Shown here: piece after piece, positions 6,434 to 8,393 of the stretch
Layout of the letters: the number at the start of each line of letters is the position of its first letter
Numbering within the stretch: the stretch's first letter is position 1
Source of the DNA: Candidatus Odyssella thessalonicensis
Lineage (GTDB): Bacteria; Pseudomonadota; Alphaproteobacteria; Bin65
Assembly (NCBI GenBank): GCA_005240015.1
Contig: SBBV01000611.1
Coordinates: 1 to 8,393, forward strand
DNA: 8,393 bases
Direction: 5' to 3'
The notes under the pieces: generated by a model
Databases searched by the model: none
What the model saw: the letters and a program-made list of their open reading frames with translations, nothing else
What the model was told of the DNA's origin: nothing
Position numbers and translations under genes: made by a program

Positions 6434-7711
6434 CTACTTGAACTTCGGCGAGGTGCAGTTGCCGCAGACCCACGGATACTGCCAGTTCGCGACCTTGCCC
6501 TTGTTCTCGGCGATGTGCGGGCTCCAGGCCTCGGCCACGATCGGGCCCTTCGTCTGCCACACGATCTCGAACTGACCGTCGGCTTTGATCTCGCCGATCA
6601 TCACGGGCTTCGAGAGATGATGGTTGGGGTGCATGACGATGTCGTAGCCCGAGGGCGACTTCACCTTCTGGCCGTACATCGCTTGGCGCACGGCATCGAC
6701 GTTGGTCGAGCCCGCCTGCTGCACCGCCTGCACCCACATCTGGAAGCCGATCACGTGCGCTTCCATCGGGTCGTTGGTGACACGCTTCGGGTTCTTGATG
6801 AAGCCCTTCCACTTCGAAACGAACGCCGCGTTGGTCGGATTCTTCACCGACTGGAAGTAGTTCCAGGCGGCGAGGTGGCCCAGGAGCGGCTTGGTGTCGA
6901 TGCCGGCGAGCTCTTCTTCGCCCACCGAGAACGCCACCACCGGGATGTCGGTCGCCTTGATGCCCTGGTTGCCGAGCTCCTTGTAGAACGGCACGTTGGC
7001 ATCGCCGTTGATGGTCGAAACGACCGCCGTCTTCTTGCCCTGCGAGGCGAACTGCTTCACGCGGCGGACGATGGTCTGCCAGTCGGAATGGCCGAACGGC
7101 GTGTACTCTTCCATGATGTCGGCGTCGGCGACACCCTTCGACTTAAGGAACGCGCGCAGGATCTTGTTGGTCGTGCGCGGGTAGACGTAGTCGGTGCCGA
7201 GCAGCACCCAGCGCTTGGCCTCGCCGCCGTCCTTGCTCATCAGATATTCGACCGCCGGGATCGCCTGCTGGTTCGGCGCGGCGCCGGTGTAGAACACGTT
7301 GCGCGAGGACTCTTCGCCTTCGTACTGCACGGGATAGAACAGGAGGCCGTTCAGCTCCTCGAACACCGGCAGCACGGATTTCCGCGACACCGAGGTCCAG
7401 CAGCCGAACACGACCGCGACCTTGTGGACCTGGATCAGTTCGCGCGCCTTCTCGGCGAACAGCGGCCAGTTCGACGCCGGGTCGACGACGACCGCCTCGA
7501 GCTTCTTGCCAAGCAAGCCGCCCTTCTTGTTCTGCTCGTCGACCAGCATGAGGACGGTGTCCTTGAGCGTGGTCTCGCTGATCGCCATCGTGCCCGACAG
7601 CGAATGCAGGACGCCGACCTTGATCGTGTCTTGGGCCCAGGCGGGCGATCCGGCGAGAACCGTTCCCGCCAATAGACCTGCCAGCGCGGCCCTGCGCGTC
7701 AGTTGCAACAT
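6434..7711 (-). CDS. urtA: Urea ABC transporter substrate-binding protein UrtA
   Basis: This 425-residue periplasmic protein captures urea and delivers it to UrtBC. Residues 1-26 are a signal peptide ending in SPAWA before QDTIKVG. It contains RR in TRRAALAGLL (5-14), so Tat export is possible, but the core also suits Sec. The mature protein shows the UrtA pattern of the LivK/AmiC-like type I binding fold: SLSGTMAISE (38-46), VFGCWTSVSRKSVLPVFEE (101-119), LLFYPVQYEGEE (123-134), FYTGAAPNQQ (140-149), GTDYVYPRTTN (172-182) and NDPMEAHVIGFQMW (313-326). The C-terminus carries a CGNC pair (416-419), possibly a disulphide. The ATG at 7711 starts the signal peptide. AAGGGG lies 9 nt upstream, and a second AAGGA is too close to the ATG to be ideal. 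It is the first gene of the operon, behind a sigma-54-like promoter, and divergent from ureD. Confidence 0.97.
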   Translation of the reverse strand: MLQLTRRAALAGLLAGTVLAGSPAWAQDTIKVGVLHSLSGTMAISETTLKDTVLMLVDEQNKKGGLLGKKLEAVVVDPASNWPLFAEKARELIQVHKVAVVFGCWTSVSRKSVLPVFEELNGLLFYPVQYEGEESSRNVFYTGAAPNQQAIPAVEYLMSKDGGEAKRWVLLGTDYVYPRTTNKILRAFLKSKGVADADIMEEYTPFGHSDWQTIVRRVKQFASQGKKTAVVSTINGDANVPFYKELGNQGIKATDIPVVAFSVGEEELAGIDTKPLLGHLAAWNYFQSVKNPTNAAFVSKWKGFIKNPKRVTNDPMEAHVIGFQMWVQAVQQAGSTNVDAVRQAMYGQKVKSPSGYDIVMHPNHHLSKPVMIGEIKADGQFEIVWQTKGPIVAEAWSPHIAENKGKVANWQYPWVCGNCTSPKFK

Positions 7712-7741
7712 ATTCCTTGACCCCTTTTCGACCTGGTGATG

Positions 7742-7790
7742 TGGCACGCAAGAGCGCGTGTCGGCCCCTCTAGACTCAAGGAGCGTGCCA
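7742..7790. repeat. 8-bp inverted repeat flanking the predicted urtA start site
   Basis: TGGCACGC (7742-7749) and its exact reverse complement GCGTGCCA (7783-7790) are 33 bp apart. The right copy, read on the minus strand, is the -24 box of the sigma-54-like promoter. The left copy would lie in the urtA leader. It could be a regulator site, or a coincidence with the promoter box. Confidence 0.45.
7776..7790 (-). promoter_or_regulatory. Sigma-54 (-24/-12) promoter candidate for urtABCDE
   Basis: Read on the minus strand the sequence is TGGCACG-CTCC-TTGA. The known consensus is TGGCACG, four bases, then TTGC. The -24 box is exact and the spacing is exact. The only departure is the last base of the -12 box (A for C). 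The start site would be near 7764, giving a leader of about 53 nt to the urtA ATG. Sigma-54 with NtrC is a known way to link urea uptake to nitrogen limitation. No NtrC site was recognised upstream. Confidence 0.6.
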
Positions 7791-8003
7791 AACGGGCAGC
7801 TTGTCTCGGGATAAGTCGCTAAGAAGCTGACTCGCGTGATGTTTCCTGGCGATCGGCCGGCCGTCGCGGCAGCGCTGGGCAGATTGTGCCAACGCGACCA
7901 GGGCCGACGGCGCCCGTCGCTCTCATCACTGCCTAATTTTTGGTCATGACGAAGTGAGTGGCAGGGGACCGGTTGCCGCCCGATCATGGCCCGCAGGGCG
8001 ATG

Positions 8004-8043
8004 GACCAGCCGGGAGAGGCTTGCGGCCAGCCCGGGCTTGGTC
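8004..8043 (+). promoter_or_regulatory. Imperfect stem-loop in the ureD leader
   Basis: GACCAGCCGGG (8004-8014) pairs with CCCGGGCTTGGTC (8031-8043) over 11 base pairs with two single-base bulges (8034 and 8038). The loop is 16 nt. It ends 8 nt before the ureD Shine-Dalgarno and is followed by ttgttct. It could affect ribosome access or act as a weak attenuator. Its strength is partly due to high GC content. Confidence 0.4.
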
Positions 8044-8051
8044 TTGTTCTC

Positions 8052-8057
8052 GGGGAG
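8052..8057 (+). promoter_or_regulatory. Shine-Dalgarno GGGGAG of ureD
   Basis: GGGGAG stands 6 nt before the ATG at 8064 and supports that start over the later in-frame ATG at 8079, the sixth codon. Confidence 0.75.
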
Positions 8058-8063
8058 CATTGG

Positions 8064-8393
8064 ATGCCGCCGCGCCCCATGCCGTTCGAGCCGAGCCCCG
8101 CCCCTCCGCGATTGCAGCGCTGCGATGGCGCGCTGACCCTGGCGGTCGCCCGCGACCAGGCCGGAGAAACGCGGGTCGCGGATCTCTTCCAGCGCGACCC
8201 TTGCCGCGCGCTGTTCCCGGCCCCCGAGCCGGACGATCTCTTCCAGGCGGTGATGCTCACCACCTCGGGCGGACTCGCGGGCGGCGACCGCATTGCGGCG
8301 GAGATCACGGCCGGCGCCGGCACGCGCGCGCTGGTTACGAGCCAGGCCCCCGCGCCCACGCCAAGTCGCACGGAAATCTCGGTGTTTTCGCCG
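8064..8393 (+). CDS. ureD: Urease accessory protein UreD, N-terminal part (3' end outside window)
   Basis: The first 110 codons of a urease accessory gene are present, out of roughly 270-290 in the family. UreD, with UreF and UreG, helps load nickel into apo-urease in the cytoplasm. Family-typical stretches are ETRVADLFQRDPCRALFP (35-52), AVMLTTSGGLAGGDR (62-76) and GAGTRALVTSQA (84-95). After Ala95, UreD proteins normally continue with A-E-K-(I/V)-Y-R-S/T. Here the frame instead reads PAPTPSRTEISVFSP to the window end, and neither other forward frame restores the motif. The last 45 bases may therefore be a damaged or mis-joined edge, or the gene may be interrupted. Urease structural genes would be expected further right but are not in view. 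The divergent position next to urtA links urea hydrolysis with uptake. Confidence 0.85.
   Translation, partial: MPPRPMPFEPSPAPPRLQRCDGALTLAVARDQAGETRVADLFQRDPCRALFPAPEPDDLFQAVMLTTSGGLAGGDRIAAEITAGAGTRALVTSQAPAPTPSRTEISVFSP

Larger units (their letters stand above)
7712..8063. other. 352-bp divergent control region between urtA and ureD
   Basis: No gene is supported here. The region holds a sigma-54-like element reading towards urtA (7776-7790), an 8-bp inverted repeat around it, two palindromes, cggccggccg (7854-7863) and gtcatgac (7943-7950), the inverted repeat cgacgg-cgc-ccgtcg (7905-7919), and an imperfect stem-loop before ureD (8004-8043). I looked for NtrC-type sites (TGCACC-like inverted repeats), for sigma-70 hexamers and for the ykkC guanidine riboswitch core, and saw no convincing match. 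The only AT-rich patch, taattttt at 7934-7941, may lie in the ureD promoter. Confidence 0.6.

Noticed and set aside
6224..7675. 483-residue rightward open frame antisense to urtA
   Set aside because: It is low-complexity His/Arg/Leu-rich sequence with no motif and mirrors urtA codon positions. Other long rightward frames under urtB, urtC, urtD and urtE are the same kind of shadow.
7742..7756. TGGCACGCAAGAGCG on the plus strand as a second sigma-54 promoter
   Set aside because: It has a good -24 box but no TTGC at the required distance.
7847..7861. TGGCGATCGGCCGGC as a sigma-54 promoter towards ureD
   Set aside because: The GG and GC spacing fits, but the -12 box is CGGC instead of TTGC and lies in a GC palindrome, so chance is likely.
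7954..8136. 60-residue rightward open frame overlapping the start of ureD
   Set aside because: It overlaps ureD in another frame, has no ribosome binding site or motif, and is Arg/Ser-rich as expected by chance.
7712..8371. Upstream in-frame extension of urtA by 220 residues
   Set aside because: The extension has no protein character and runs antisense through ureD. A signal peptide begins at ATG 7711.

Overview
The window is GC-rich (about two-thirds G+C by eye), densely packed bacterial DNA. Codon use, the gene families and a small secreted protein whose mature end begins DPWKDESG suggest a free-living alphaproteobacterium (Rhizobiales or Rhodospirillales type). That placement is an inference from style, not from a marker gene.

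Left part (1-2066): the C-terminal 235 residues of an acyl-CoA dehydrogenase run rightward and converge on a leftward short-chain dehydrogenase/reductase (SDR). A long, nearly perfect inverted repeat fills the gap between them and overlaps the SDR stop codon. Diverging from the SDR is a 91-residue secreted protein rich in Lys, Tyr and Cys. It is predicted from its sequence only and has no assigned function.

Main part (2088-7711, minus strand): a complete five-gene urea ABC transporter operon, transcribed urtA-urtB-urtC-urtD-urtE. UrtA is the periplasmic urea-binding protein, UrtB and UrtC are the LivH/LivM-type permeases, and UrtD and UrtE are the two ATPases. Genes B to E are packed with gaps of 4 or 1 nt or a 4-nt overlap. 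Only urtA is set apart, by 91 bp that hold a strong GC-rich stem-loop.

Right end (7712-8393): a 352-bp divergent control region separates urtA from the start of ureD, a urease accessory gene on the plus strand that runs off the window. Uptake and hydrolysis of urea are therefore placed back to back. Upstream of urtA is a good match to a sigma-54 (-24/-12) promoter, which would fit control by nitrogen limitation. Upstream of ureD is an imperfect stem-loop close to its ribosome binding site. The last 15 codons of the ureD frame do not resemble UreD, so the right edge may be damaged or mis-assembled.

I found no mobile-element gene, CRISPR array, tRNA or rRNA, and no clear sign of an undescribed multi-gene system. 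The main open points are the intergenic elements, the small secreted protein and the ureD edge.
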